Positions 53,933 through 63,652 are shown, counted from the first letter of the stretch. The stretch is 64,000 nt of DNA from Pseudoxanthomonas sp. CF385 (GCF_900104255.1 NZ_FNKZ01000001.1:248001-312000); one strand, 5' to 3'. Notes: generated by a model not told the origin, from the letters alone. Numbers and translations: made by a program.

Positions 53933-54730
53933 ATGACGCCGCCCCCTGTTCATGTTGCCGGCGGCAGCGGCGTGGCGCGGCTGTTCCGCTACCTGTACCG
54001 CGTGCCGCTGTTGCTGATCCACCTGCTGGTCTTCCTGCCGATCATCCTGCTGTGCCTCTCGCCGCTGCTGGTGTGGATCCGCGTGGGCGACGAGAACGTG
54101 GGCGACGTGGCCGTGCGCTGGTGGTCGAGCGGCCTCATGCGCATCTTCGGCTTCCGCCTGCGCCGGGTCGGCACGCCGCTGGTCGGGCCGACGATGTTCG
54201 TGGCCAACCATGTCAGCTGGATCGACATCGAGGCGCTGCACAGCCAGCGCATGATGGGGTTCGTCGCCAAGCACGAGATCCGCGGCTGGCCCGTGGTGGG
54301 CTGGCTGGCGGCGCAGGGCCAGACCATCTTCCACCAGCGCGGCAGCCAGGAATCGCTGGGCGGCGTGCTGCAGGCGATGATGCGGCGGCTGCGCGAAGGG
54401 CGTTCCGTCGGCGTCTTCCCCGAGGGGCGCACGCGCGACGGCCGCGAGGTCGGCCCGTTCCATGCCCGCATCTTCCTGGCCGCGGTCGAAGCCGGCGTGC
54501 CGGTGCAGCCGGTCGCGCTGCGTTATGGCGCCCATGGCAGCGCGCAGCCCGTGGTGGCGTTCGGGCCGAAGGAAAGCTTCTTCGCCAACTTCCTGCGCCT
54601 GCTCGGCGAGCCCGCGCGGACGGCGGACATCTGTTTCCTCGAACCGATCCGCATCGCGGACGTCGAAGGGCGCCGGCGCATCGCCGACCTGTCGCGCGAG
54701 CGGATCGTACGGGCCATGGCGGCCGCCTGA
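53933..54730 (+). CDS. 1-acyl-sn-glycerol-3-phosphate acyltransferase (PlsC-like)
   Basis: The 265-residue protein has an N-terminal hydrophobic helix (LIHLLVFLPIILLCLSPLLV) and PlsC motifs: FVANHVSWIDIEAL (H-x4-D), FPEGRTRDGREVGPFHA and later VPVQPVALRYG. It acylates lysophosphatidate or related lysolipids at the inner membrane. There is no PlsY beside it. ATG 53933 has no strong ribosome site. Ordinary lengths and residues throughout. Confidence 0.91.
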   Translation: MTPPPVHVAGGSGVARLFRYLYRVPLLLIHLLVFLPIILLCLSPLLVWIRVGDENVGDVAVRWWSSGLMRIFGFRLRRVGTPLVGPTMFVANHVSWIDIEALHSQRMMGFVAKHEIRGWPVVGWLAAQGQTIFHQRGSQESLGGVLQAMMRRLREGRSVGVFPEGRTRDGREVGPFHARIFLAAVEAGVPVQPVALRYGAHGSAQPVVAFGPKESFFANFLRLLGEPARTADICFLEPIRIADVEGRRRIADLSRERIVRAMAAA

Positions 54731-54818
54731 TCCATGGCCTTGACGGGTTTCCGACGGAGTCGAAGGAATACTCGGTCCCGCGGTGCCATGCTCGGCCCGA
54801 CGCTGCCGCGATGACCCG

Positions 54819-55811
54819 ATGATCACTGCCGCCGACTACCGCCCGCCCCGCTGGCTCCGCAATCCGCACCTGCAATCGGTGCTGGGTTCGAGTGCGCTGC
54901 GGCGCCGACGCGGGCTGCGCGCGCTGGCCATCAGCGGCGCGGTGACCGTCGAGCACATCGTCGATGGCGGGGACGGCGTGCGGCTGCAGGGGTTCCTCAG
55001 CCAGATGCCGGGCCGCGATCCGCGCGGCCTGGTGTTGCTGCTGCACGGCTGGGAAGGCAGCGCGGATTCCAGCTACATGCGGCTGACGGCCGCCCAGCTG
55101 CTGGCGCGCGGGTTCGATGTGTTCCGGCTGAACTTCCGCGACCACGGCGACACCCACCACCTCAACGAGGACCTGTTCCACTCCAACCGGCTGGACGAAG
55201 TGGTGCACGCCGCCGTGGACGTGTCGCGGCGCTTCGCCGGTGAGGTGCCGATGCGGGTGGCCGGCTACTCGCTGGGCGGCAACTTCGCGCTGCGCCTCGC
55301 GCTGCGCGCGCCGCAGGCCGGACTGTCGCTGGCGCACGTGGCGGCGGTCTGTCCGTTGCTGGATCCGGCGACCACGATGACGCGCATCGAGAACGGACTC
55401 CCGTTGTACGACTGGTACTTCGCGCGGAAGTGGCGGCGCTCGCTGCTGCGCAAGCGCCACCTGTTCCCGCAGCGGCACGACTTCGACGACACCGTGCTGG
55501 CGCTCGACATGCGGGCGCTGACCGATTGGCTGGTCCAGCGGCATACGGCGTTCGGCACGCTGGACGCCTATTTCGACGGCTACGCGATCGGCGGCGACCG
55601 GCTGGCCGGCCTCTCGGTGCCGGCGCACATCCTGATGGCCGAGGACGATCCGGTCATCCCGTTCGATACCTTCCGCGGCTGGGCCTTGCCGGCGCAGGCC
55701 ACGCTGGAGATCGCCCCGTGGGGCGGGCACTGCGGTTTCATCGAGAACGTCGCCTGCGACGGTTACGCGGAGCGCTGGGTGGCCGAGCGGCTGGCCGCCG
55801 GCGTCGCCTGA
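54819..55811 (+). CDS. YheT-family alpha/beta hydrolase
   Basis: The 330-residue protein begins YRPPRWLRNPHLQSVLGS, a YheT/EMB8 hallmark. The catalytic set is in LLLHGWEGSADSSY (oxyanion), VAGYSLGGNFALRLAL (nucleophile), AEDDPVIPFD (Asp) and WGGHCGFIEN (His). The family includes esterases of unknown physiological substrate. ATG 54819 opens the conserved start; a longer frame from 54783 has no ribosome site. It is separated from the acyltransferase by 88 nt. Confidence 0.9.
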   Translation: MITAADYRPPRWLRNPHLQSVLGSSALRRRRGLRALAISGAVTVEHIVDGGDGVRLQGFLSQMPGRDPRGLVLLLHGWEGSADSSYMRLTAAQLLARGFDVFRLNFRDHGDTHHLNEDLFHSNRLDEVVHAAVDVSRRFAGEVPMRVAGYSLGGNFALRLALRAPQAGLSLAHVAAVCPLLDPATTMTRIENGLPLYDWYFARKWRRSLLRKRHLFPQRHDFDDTVLALDMRALTDWLVQRHTAFGTLDAYFDGYAIGGDRLAGLSVPAHILMAEDDPVIPFDTFRGWALPAQATLEIAPWGGHCGFIENVACDGYAERWVAERLAAGVA

Positions 55812-55928
55812 GGCCCCTTACAATCGAGGCGTGCACGAGCAACGTGGCCGGCATCCGTGCTGCGGGGCGCACCCGTACCCGGCGTGATGCGCGGCATCAG
55901 GCCTTTATCCTTGCGACAGGAGCCGCGC

Positions 55929-56540
55929 ATGCGTCTGTGGAGCGACAGTTTCGAGAACACCCGGCCCATCCCGTCCGAATTCGCGATGGGAAAGCCCGAC
56001 GGCTTCGCCGCCAACCGCAACCCGCACCTGGCGTGGTCCGACGTGCCCGACGGCACGCGCTCGTTCGCCCTCCTCTGCATCGACCCCGATGCGCCGACCG
56101 TGCCGGAGACGGTCGGCCGCGACGATCTGCAGATCCCGGTCGAACAGCCGCGCGCGCATTTCATCCACTGGGCGATGGCGGACATCGCCCCGGACGTGCG
56201 CACCATCGCGGCCGGAAGCTGCAGCGATGGCGTTACCGCACGGGGCAAGCAGCACCCGCAGGGGCCGGCCGGTGCGCGCCAGGGGTTGAACGGCTACACC
56301 GGCTGGTTCGCCGGTGATGCGCAGATGGGCGGCGACTACCTCGGTTACGACGGTCCGTATCCGCCGTTCAACGACCTGCGGGTGCACCGCTACTTCTTCC
56401 GCCTGTTCGCGCTGGACGTGGCCACGCTGGACCTGCCCGCGCGCTTCGCCGCCGCCGATGTCGAGCGTGCGATGCAGGGCCATGTGCTGGCCGAAGCCGC
56501 GGTGCATGGCACCTATACGTTGAATGCCGAGCGGGCCTGA
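55929..56540 (+). CDS. YbhB/YbcL (PEBP) family protein
   Basis: The 203-residue protein has PEBP landmarks: LLCIDPDAPTVPET, FIHWAMADIA, and YLGYDGPYPPFNDLRVHRYFF. PEBPs bind anionic ligands; their bacterial roles are vague (some inhibit proteases or kinases). It has no signal peptide, so it is cytoplasmic, like YbhB. ATG 55929 has AGGAG 8 nt upstream; a longer frame (from 55857) lacks one. It converges on the GT-C-like gene, with 13 nt between. Confidence 0.9.
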   Translation: MRLWSDSFENTRPIPSEFAMGKPDGFAANRNPHLAWSDVPDGTRSFALLCIDPDAPTVPETVGRDDLQIPVEQPRAHFIHWAMADIAPDVRTIAAGSCSDGVTARGKQHPQGPAGARQGLNGYTGWFAGDAQMGGDYLGYDGPYPPFNDLRVHRYFFRLFALDVATLDLPARFAAADVERAMQGHVLAEAAVHGTYTLNAERA

Positions 56541-56553
56541 GCGCCGTGCGGCG

Positions 56554-57987
56554 TCAGTCGCCGTCCTGCCTCCAGTGCGTGCGCCCATCGCTTTCGATGA
56601 TGAGGCAGGTTCCGGTCGATGGGCATTCCCGCGCCACGCTGATGCTCTGCAGCGGAACATCGAGTCGCCACGCAAGGCCCCACCCGCCGATGGCGTAGAA
56701 GCGTTGCTCGTCCGCGACGGCCACGTGCAGGGGCGTCGCGGGCGTGGGCTGCCGCTCCAGCGCCTGCAGCGTGGCCTCCGCCCAGCGCGCCCGCCCGATC
56801 AGGCCCGGGTGGTCGAGACGGCGCGTGCCTTCCACGGCGATCCATGAGGACAGCGCCACGAGCGCCGCGACCGCGAGCGCGCGAGGCGTGCCGACGATGC
56901 AGCGCGCCATCGCGATGACGGGCAGGATCGCCGCGATGGCGGCGTAGTACTCGTAGCTGTTCCAGGCGAACAGGAAGTAGGGCCCGTACGCGAGTACCGC
57001 GAAGGCGGGCAGCGCCAACCACTGGCGCACCACCAGGGCCCTGCGGCTGCACCAGAAGGCGAGCGCCCAGGCGGCGAGCATCGGCAGTGCGGTGGCCGCC
57101 ATCCAGGCCAGCCCGGCGGCACGATCGCCCGCGACCACCATGCGCAAGGCTTCGCGCGGCACGTTCAGCAGCCATGCGGCGAACGACGCCGCGTTGCGCA
57201 CGACGTGGCTGCCGAACCCCAGTTCGTAGGCGGCATCGGTGTTGGCGGTGAAGCGTCCGCGCAGCACGAGCCACGCGACGACCACGGCTACGGTCGCCAG
57301 CCAGGCGAGGATCTCGTCGGCGCGCGGTCGACGGACGCCGACGAACAGGGCGACCACGATCATCAGGCCGGGCGTGAGTGCCGCGGACTCCTTGCAGAGC
57401 AGGGCGAGGGCGAGCGACACCGGCACCGACGCGAGCAGGGCGACGCGCACGCGCCCTCGCGCATCGCGTGCGCCGATCCACGCGGCCAACGCCAGCGTTG
57501 TGAACAGGGTCAGCATCGCGTTGTTGGCGGCCGCGGCCCAGTGCACCGGCATGAGGTGCATCGTCAGCGTGCCATACATCGCGGCGGCCAGCGCGGCGAT
57601 CCATCCCGCCGGGGTCCATGCGCATGCCCGCGCGACGCGGTGCGCCAGCAGCGCCACGCCCAGCGACGCGAGCACATGGAAAGCCAGGTTCACCGCGTGC
57701 GCCGCGAAAGCGTTGCTGTCCAGGGCGGCATCCACGAAGCGCCAGTACGCCTCCTGCGACAGGGGCCGCCAGAAGCGCACGGGCGACGTGGGCCAGAAGT
57801 CCGACCACCACGGTGCGCCACTCGCGTTCGTCGCATGCGCGGCATGCAGGAACACGTAGTCGTCGCCCCAGAAAGGCGTCCATAACGCGGGCAGCCACAG
57901 GGCCAGCGCTGAGGCGGCCAGCAAGGCGACGGCAACGCCGGTGAAAAAGGGGGCGTTCCTTGCGAAGCGCATCAGCGATGGATCCAT
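56554..57987 (-). CDS. Polytopic membrane protein, GT-C glycosyltransferase-like
   Basis: The 477-residue protein has about ten helices and, after the first one, the acidic loop LWTPFWGDDYVFLHAA, where paired Asp residues sit as in GT-C (PMT/ArnT-like) transferases. Another membrane-edge run is FRPLSQEAYWRFVDAALD in approximate form. A soluble C-terminal part of about 70 residues with two cysteines follows. It could transfer sugars from lipid carriers; no partner genes support a specific pathway. The start may be 57987 or the Met at 57972. Confidence 0.65.
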   Translation of the reverse strand: MDPSLMRFARNAPFFTGVAVALLAASALALWLPALWTPFWGDDYVFLHAAHATNASGAPWWSDFWPTSPVRFWRPLSQEAYWRFVDAALDSNAFAAHAVNLAFHVLASLGVALLAHRVARACAWTPAGWIAALAAAMYGTLTMHLMPVHWAAAANNAMLTLFTTLALAAWIGARDARGRVRVALLASVPVSLALALLCKESAALTPGLMIVVALFVGVRRPRADEILAWLATVAVVVAWLVLRGRFTANTDAAYELGFGSHVVRNAASFAAWLLNVPREALRMVVAGDRAAGLAWMAATALPMLAAWALAFWCSRRALVVRQWLALPAFAVLAYGPYFLFAWNSYEYYAAIAAILPVIAMARCIVGTPRALAVAALVALSSWIAVEGTRRLDHPGLIGRARWAEATLQALERQPTPATPLHVAVADEQRFYAIGGWGLAWRLDVPLQSISVARECPSTGTCLIIESDGRTHWRQDGD

Positions 57988-58031
57988 TCCGGCGACGCGC
58001 CACTATACCGGCGGCGCGTCACCCGAAGGCA

Positions 58032-58850
58032 TCACTTCTTCTCGCTGGCGGACTCCACCACCATGTCGAGCACGTAGGCGCGATTGGATGCGTCCGCCGG
58101 CGGATTCTTCACCGTGTAGCGGTCCACGCGCAGCACGTTGCGGATACCCGGTTCGTGCGTGTAGCCCTCGATGCTGTCGTAGAAGTGCTGGAACGCGCCG
58201 GGCGTGCCGACCTTCAGGCCCTTGTCGTCGTACCGGATCTCGCGGACCTGCAGGCATTGCATGTTCGGGATCAGCGGATGGTTGCAGGGCTTCGTTTCCG
58301 ATGCCACTTCCAGGAACACGCGCTCGCCCGCACCGCCGTAGCGCGTTTCGGCGGTGGGTTCGCCGGAGAAGGTGAGCGTGTCGCCGCCGGCGGTGGTGAG
58401 GGTCAGCGTAGGCGCATCGCCGGACGCGGCCGTCGCCAGTTTCAGCGTGCCTTCCAGGCGCTTGCCGACTTCGTCGTCCAGCGCCATCAGCGTGGCGTCG
58501 GCGCAGGCCATCTTCGTCGACATCAGGCGTCCGGCGGTCAGCGAGCCGTCGGCCAGCGTGTAGCTGCCGCCCATGCGATTGCAGGTGTTGGAAATGCCGA
58601 GGCGGCCGTCGCGGAAATCCAGCGTGACCGGCTTGTCGGGCTGTACGAGCAGTGCGTCCAGACGCTGCCCCTGGGCATCGGTCGCGGACGTGAGGCGCCA
58701 GTGGTACTTCGGCAGTAACGCGGGGTCGGCGACGGGGGCCGCGGGCGCGGTCGCGGCAACCGGTGCCGCGGTGGGTGCGGCAACGTCATCGGCGGGCTTG
58801 GGGCAGCCGGCCAAGGCAAGGGGCAGGGCGAGCAACAGCAGTCGTTTCAT
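58032..58850 (-). CDS. Lipoprotein with META and DUF4377 domains
   Basis: The 272-residue protein has a lipobox (LLALPLALAGCPKPAD). A Pro/Ala/Thr linker to residue 45 leads into a META domain (LPKYHWRLTSATDAQGQRL, LGISNTCNRMGGSYTLADG), then DUF4377 with FLEVASETKPCNHPLIPN, QCLQVREIRYDD and GYTHEPGIRNVLRVDRYTV. META-type proteins such as HslJ link to envelope stress and novobiocin resistance. Cysteines in DUF4377 likely pair. It ends 44 nt before the GT-C-like gene start on the same strand. Confidence 0.87.
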   Translation of the reverse strand: MKRLLLLALPLALAGCPKPADDVAAPTAAPVAATAPAAPVADPALLPKYHWRLTSATDAQGQRLDALLVQPDKPVTLDFRDGRLGISNTCNRMGGSYTLADGSLTAGRLMSTKMACADATLMALDDEVGKRLEGTLKLATAASGDAPTLTLTTAGGDTLTFSGEPTAETRYGGAGERVFLEVASETKPCNHPLIPNMQCLQVREIRYDDKGLKVGTPGAFQHFYDSIEGYTHEPGIRNVLRVDRYTVKNPPADASNRAYVLDMVVESASEKK

Positions 58851-58912
58851 GGCGTCATCTCCAAGGGTGGCCTATGCAAACGCGCGAGCGGTTGGAACGG
58901 GGTGAAGGGCCC

Positions 58913-59707
58913 TCAGCTTCCGACCGGCATCAGCAGGAGCAGCAACCCGCCCAGCACGATCCGGTAGATCGCGAACCCGGTGAACCGGTGCGCCTTGATG
59001 TAGCCCAGCAGCCACTTCACCACCACGAAGCCGGTGGCCGTTGCCGCGGCGAAGGCCAGGGCGACCTCGCCCCAGTTCTCGCTGCCCAGCGCGTTGTCCT
59101 TCACCAGCTCCAGGAAGGCGTAGGCGCTGGCCGCGAACATGGTGGGGATGCCGACCAGGAACACGAACTCCGCCGCCGACGAGCGCCGGCTGGTGCCGGC
59201 CAGCATCGCCATGAAAATCGCCGCGGCCGAGCGCGAGGTGCCGGGGAAGACGCCGGCCACGACCTGGGCCAGGCCGACCAGGACGGCCACCTTCCAGGTG
59301 ATGGTGGCCACGTCGCCGCGTTTCTCGGCGAAATGTTCGGCCACCAGCATCCACACGCCACCCAGGATCAGGGCCCAGGCGATCGGGGTGACGGTCTCCG
59401 GCAGCTCCCAGCCGGCCAGGCGCACCGGCAGGCCGACGAAGGCGGTGACCAGGAAGGCCGCCGCCAGCTTCATCGCGTAGTCGCGGGTCTCGGCATCGCG
59501 CCAGCCGGTGGCCAGTTCCCAGATCCGGCGCCGGAACACCAGCGTGGTGGCCAGGATCGCGCCGGCCTGGATGACGATGTTGAAGAAGTCCGAGCGCTGG
59601 CCCAGCCAGTGCTGGGCGATCAGCAGGTGGCCGGTGCTGGAGACCGGCAGGAATTCGGTGAGGCCTTCGAGGATGCCGAGCAGCAGCGCGGCGAGCAGGT
59701 CGGTCAT
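58913..59707 (-). CDS. uppP: Undecaprenyl-diphosphatase
   Basis: UppP (BacA) recycles undecaprenyl pyrophosphate for peptidoglycan and O-antigen carriers. The 264-residue protein has the two family motifs: EGLTEFLPVSSTGHLLIAQH (with the catalytic Glu/Ser/His) and VAGVFPGTSRSAAAIFMAML (the PGTSRS box), plus eight helices. ATG 59707 begins the conserved sequence. Its 5' end faces the glnA promoter region, so regulatory sites between them could affect both. Confidence 0.96.
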   Translation of the reverse strand: MTDLLAALLLGILEGLTEFLPVSSTGHLLIAQHWLGQRSDFFNIVIQAGAILATTLVFRRRIWELATGWRDAETRDYAMKLAAAFLVTAFVGLPVRLAGWELPETVTPIAWALILGGVWMLVAEHFAEKRGDVATITWKVAVLVGLAQVVAGVFPGTSRSAAAIFMAMLAGTSRRSSAAEFVFLVGIPTMFAASAYAFLELVKDNALGSENWGEVALAFAAATATGFVVVKWLLGYIKAHRFTGFAIYRIVLGGLLLLLMPVGS

Positions 59708-59754
59708 GGGCGCGGAGGACGGCGGAAAGCGGGAAAGGATAGTGGAAAGCCCGA

Positions 59755-59802
59755 TGCACCGTTTCGGGGCTATACTCCGAAAAATAGCACCATAATGGGG
59801 AT
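59755..59802 (+). promoter_or_regulatory. Two NtrC-type enhancer sites upstream of glnA
   Basis: Site 1, TGCACC-GTTTC-GGGGCT (59755-59771), and site 2, AGCACC-ATAAT-GGGGAT (59786-59802), follow the TGCACC-N5-GGTGCA pattern with strong left halves and weaker right halves. Their centres are 31 bp apart, three helical turns, and about 97 and 128 bp before the predicted start of transcription. Confidence 0.65.
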
Positions 59803-59864
59803 TGCTTGTGAAGGAATTGTCAAGCTAGCCATTCAAAATCAATGGCTTGGATCGATGTTGGGAT

Positions 59865-59880
59865 TGGCACGGGGATTGCT
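59865..59880 (+). promoter_or_regulatory. Sigma-54 promoter of glnA
   Basis: TGGCACGGGGATTGCT matches the sigma-54 consensus TGGCACG-N4-TTGCT exactly, with GG (59866-59867) and GC (59878-59879) 10 bp apart. Transcription is predicted from about 59891, leaving a 28-nt leader before glnA with GAGG 7 nt ahead of ATG. Confidence 0.88.
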
Positions 59881-59918
59881 GTACATCTGCACATCCTTAT
59901 CCAACCCGAGGTTCCGAG

Positions 59919-61328
59919 ATGTCTGTGGAGAATGTTGAAAAGCTGATCAAGGACAACAAGGTCGAGTTCGTCGACCTGCGCTTTGTCGACATGCGCGGTG
60001 TTGAACAGCACGTCACCTTCCCGGTCAGCATCGTGGACGCCTCGCTGTTCGAGGACGGCAAGATGTTCGACGGCTCGTCCATCTCGGGCTGGAAGGGCAT
60101 CAACGAGTCCGACATGGTCCTGCTGCCCGACCCGAGCAGCGCCTACCTGGATCCGTTCTACGCCGATCCGACCCTGGTCCTGATCTGCGACATCCTGGAC
60201 CCGGCCACCATGCAGGGCTATTCGCGCGACCCGCGCGGCATCGCCAAGCGCGCCGAAGCCCACCTGAAGGCCAGCGGCATCGCCGACGTCGCCTTCTTCG
60301 GCCCGGAGCCCGAATTCTTCATCTTCGATTCGGTGCAGTTCGCCAACGACATGGGCCACGCGTTCTTCAAGATCAATTCCGAGGAAGGCGCCTGGAATAG
60401 CGGCAAGAGCTACGACGGCGCCAACAGCGGCTACCGTCCGGGCATCAAGGGTGGCTACTTCCCGGTGCCGCCGACCGATTCGCTGCACGACCTGCGTGCC
60501 GAGATGTGCAAGACGCTGGAGCAGGTCGGCATCGAAGTCGAAGTGCACCACCACGAAGTCGCCACCGCCGGCCAGTGCGAGATCGGCGCCAAGTTCAACA
60601 CGCTGGTGCAGAAGGCCGACGAACTGCAGCGGATGAAGTACGTGGTCCGCAACGTGGCCCACCGCAACGGCAAGACCGCGACCTTCATGCCCAAGCCGAT
60701 CGTCGGCGACAACGGCAGCGGCATGCACGTGCACCAGTCGCTCGCCAAGGGCGGCACCAACCTGTTCACCGGCGACGGCTACGGCGGCCTGTCGCAGCTG
60801 GCGCTGTGGTACATCGGCGGCATCTTCAAGCACGCCAAGGCGATCAACGCCTTCGCCAACTCGGGCACCAACAGCTACAAGCGCCTGGTGCCGGGCTTCG
60901 AAGCGCCGGTGATGCTGGCCTACTCGGCGCGCAACCGTTCGGCCTCGTGCCGCATTCCGTGGGTCGCCAATCCTAAGGCGCGCCGCATCGAGATCCGCTT
61001 CCCCGATCCGCTGCAGTCGGGCTACCTGACCTTCACCGCGCTGATGATGGCCGGCCTGGACGGCATCAAGAACCAGATCGACCCGGGCGCTCCTTCCGAC
61101 AAGGACCTGTACGACCTGCCGCCGGAAGAAGAGAAGAACATCCCGCAGGTCTGTTCCAGCCTGGACCAGGCGCTGGACGCGCTGGACAAGGATCGCGACT
61201 TCCTCAAGGCCGGCGGCGTGATGTCCGACGACTTCATCGATGCGTACATCGCGCTGAAGATGCAGGAAGTCACCAAGTTCCGCGCGGCCACGCACCCGCT
61301 GGAATACCAGCTGTACTACGCCAACTGA
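59919..61328 (+). CDS. glnA: Glutamine synthetase type I
   Basis: GlnA joins ammonia to glutamate with ATP. The 469-residue protein has the dodecameric GSI-beta features: [18 protein letters not shown] near the N-terminus, [11 protein letters not shown] (metal Glu), [28 protein letters not shown] and the adenylylation loop [11 protein letters not shown] with Tyr398. Regulation by GlnE adenylylation is therefore expected. ATG 59919 has GAGG 7 nt upstream. Sigma-54/NtrC control is written in the promoter. Confidence 0.98.
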   Translation: MSVENVEKLIKDNKVEFVDLRFVDMRGVEQHVTFPVSIVDASLFEDGKMFDGSSISGWKGINESDMVLLPDPSSAYLDPFYADPTLVLICDILDPATMQGYSRDPRGIAKRAEAHLKASGIADVAFFGPEPEFFIFDSVQFANDMGHAFFKINSEEGAWNSGKSYDGANSGYRPGIKGGYFPVPPTDSLHDLRAEMCKTLEQVGIEVEVHHHEVATAGQCEIGAKFNTLVQKADELQRMKYVVRNVAHRNGKTATFMPKPIVGDNGSGMHVHQSLAKGGTNLFTGDGYGGLSQLALWYIGGIFKHAKAINAFANSGTNSYKRLVPGFEAPVMLAYSARNRSASCRIPWVANPKARRIEIRFPDPLQSGYLTFTALMMAGLDGIKNQIDPGAPSDKDLYDLPPEEEKNIPQVCSSLDQALDALDKDRDFLKAGGVMSDDFIDAYIALKMQEVTKFRAATHPLEYQLYYAN

Positions 61329-61357
61329 TGCCGTCGCACGCGCCCATCGCCACGCAG

Positions 61358-61384
61358 GCGGAGGACCTTCTGAGGGTCCTCCGC
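61358..61384 (+). terminator. glnA terminator-like hairpin
   Basis: GCGGAGGACC (61358-61367) and GGTCCTCCGC (61375-61384) form a perfect 10-bp stem with a 7-nt loop, 30 nt after the glnA stop. There is no T-tract, so it may be an attenuator or a stabilising 3' end. Confidence 0.6.
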
Positions 61385-61414
61385 AGCGCAGCGGTCGCGC
61401 ACTGAGTTATCGCG

Positions 61415-61454
61415 GCGATGGCGACGGATCTCCCCTCCCACCCGTCGCCATCGC
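61415..61454 (+). other. Second hairpin in the glnA-glnK gap
   Basis: GCGATGGCGACGG (61415-61427) and CCGTCGCCATCGC (61442-61454) form a perfect 13-bp stem with a 14-nt loop. A smaller perfect stem, CCCGGTT-GGGG-AACCGGG, follows at 61492-61509. TTGGGGAACC recurs at 61553-61562. No gene covers these. Confidence 0.6.
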
Positions 61455-61575
61455 CGCACCCTCTCGGATGCATCGCATCGCGATGCGTCCGCCCGGTTGG
61501 GGAACCGGGGCAACACCGTCTTCGATTCCTGGAGATCGCACCAACGCTGTACTTGGGGAACCACAGGAGAGGTCC

Positions 61576-62098
<523 letters not shown>

Positions 62099-62113
62099 CA
62101 CTCGGAGACCCAC

Positions 62114-63616
62114 ATGAAGACTCGACTGTTCTCCGGGTGGAAGACCCGTGCCCAGATGGTGTGCCTGGCCGCGCTGTGCGGCCTGATGACGGTAGGCGTG
62201 GCCTCGACGGCGTTCGCCGCGCAGGACACCGCCGCCCCCACGACCGAAGCGCCCGCTGCCGATGCCGCCCCCGCGGCCGACGCCGCGCCTGCACCGGTCG
62301 AAGCGGCCGCCGCGCCTGCGGAAACCGTTGCGGCCCCGGCGGAAGCCGCTGCCGCGCCGGCCGAGGAAACCCCGGCCGCCGCGCCGGTGGTGGACAAGGG
62401 CGACGTGGCGTGGATGCTCACGTCCACGCTGCTGGTGCTGCTGATGGTGGTGCCGGGCCTGGCCCTGTTCTACGGCGGCATGGTGCGTTCGAAGAACGTG
62501 CTGTCCGTGCTGGTGCAGGTCATCACGGTGTTCTCGCTGCTGGTGGTGCTGTGGATCGTCTACGGCTACAGCCTGGCGTTCTCCGGCGAGGGCCAATGGC
62601 TCGGCAATCTGGACAAGCTGTTCCTGAAGGGCGTCGGCATCGACACGCTGGCCGCCACCTTCAGCGACGGCGTCAGCCTGCCGGAGTACGTGTTCGTCGC
62701 GTTCCAGTCGACGTTCGCCGGCATCACCGGCGCGCTGATCGTCGGTGCGTTCGCCGAGCGCATGAAGTTCGCCGCGGTGATCCTGTTCTCGATCATCTGG
62801 TTCACCCTGGGCTACCTGCCGATCGCGCACATCGTGTGGGCCACCGGCGGCTATCTGTTCGAACTGGGCGCGCTGGATTTCGCCGGCGGCACCGTGGTGC
62901 ACATCAATGCGGGCGTGGCCGGCCTGATCGGCGCGTACTTCGTCGGCAAGCGCCTGGGCTACGGGCAGACCGCACTGAAGCCGCACAACGTCACCCTGAC
63001 CTACGTCGGCGCGTCGCTGCTGTGGGTCGGCTGGTTCGGCTTCAACGCCGGCTCCAACCTGGAAGCCAACGCCGGCGCCGCGCTCGCCTTCATCAACACG
63101 CTGGTCGCCACCGCTGCCGCGGTGATCGCTTGGGCGCTGGCCGAGAAGATCTTCAAGGGCAAGTCGTCCGCGCTGGGCGTGGCCTCGGGTGCGGTCGCCG
63201 GCCTGGTCGGCATCACCCCGGCCGCCGGCCTGGTGGGTCCGTTCGGCGCGGTGGCCATCGGCTTCATCGCCGCCATCGCCTGCGTGTGGGGCGTCACCGG
63301 CCTGAAGCGCCTGCTGAAGGTCGACGACACCGCCGACGTGTTCGGCGTGCACGCCGTCGGCGGCATTGTCGGCGCGATCCTGACCGGCGTGTTCTACAAC
63401 CCCGCGTGGGGCGGCCAGGGCGGTGAGGACTTCGACCTGGTGGCGCAGGTCATCAAGCAGGCGACCGGCGTGGGCCTGACGATCGTCTGGATCGGCGTGG
63501 TCTCGGTGATCGGCTTCCTGGTCGCCAAGCTCGTGTTCGGCCTGCGCGTGGCCGAAGACGCCGAGCGCGAGGGCCTGGACATCGCCTCGCACGGCGAATC
63601 GGCCTACGAGGCCTGA
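62114..63616 (+). CDS. amtB: Ammonium transporter AmtB with extended periplasmic N-terminus
   Basis: AmtB conducts ammonium across the inner membrane. After a signal peptide (cleavage near residue 36), a roughly 56-residue Ala/Pro/Glu-rich segment precedes helix 1 (VAWMLTSTLLVLLMVVPGL). Eleven helices follow, with conserved FYGGMVRSKN, FAGGTVVHINAGVAGL and FGVHAVGGIVGA supplying the twin pore histidines. E. coli AmtB has only a short lead-in, so the low-complexity segment is odd. It ends 36 nt before ntrB. Confidence 0.95.
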   Translation: MKTRLFSGWKTRAQMVCLAALCGLMTVGVASTAFAAQDTAAPTTEAPAADAAPAADAAPAPVEAAAAPAETVAAPAEAAAAPAEETPAAAPVVDKGDVAWMLTSTLLVLLMVVPGLALFYGGMVRSKNVLSVLVQVITVFSLLVVLWIVYGYSLAFSGEGQWLGNLDKLFLKGVGIDTLAATFSDGVSLPEYVFVAFQSTFAGITGALIVGAFAERMKFAAVILFSIIWFTLGYLPIAHIVWATGGYLFELGALDFAGGTVVHINAGVAGLIGAYFVGKRLGYGQTALKPHNVTLTYVGASLLWVGWFGFNAGSNLEANAGAALAFINTLVATAAAVIAWALAEKIFKGKSSALGVASGAVAGLVGITPAAGLVGPFGAVAIGFIAAIACVWGVTGLKRLLKVDDTADVFGVHAVGGIVGAILTGVFYNPAWGGQGGEDFDLVAQVIKQATGVGLTIVWIGVVSVIGFLVAKLVFGLRVAEDAEREGLDIASHGESAYEA

Positions 63617-63635
63617 GGTTTGCCGGGGACGGCTT

Positions 63636-63652
63636 TGCACTAAACTGGTGCA
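63636..63652 (+). promoter_or_regulatory. NtrC-binding dyad at the ntrB start
   Basis: TGCACTAAACTGGTGCA differs from TGCACC-N5-GGTGCA at one base and is nearly the same as the high-affinity NtrC sites of enteric glnA. It ends directly at ATG 63653, so bound NtrC would block local transcription or its own mRNA start. Confidence 0.75.

Noticed and set aside
63621..63640. GG-N10-GC with TTTGCA before ntrB, a possible sigma-54 promoter.
   Set aside because: The -12 part fits but the -24 part (CCGGGGAC) does not, and it overlaps the NtrC dyad, which explains the TTTGCA.
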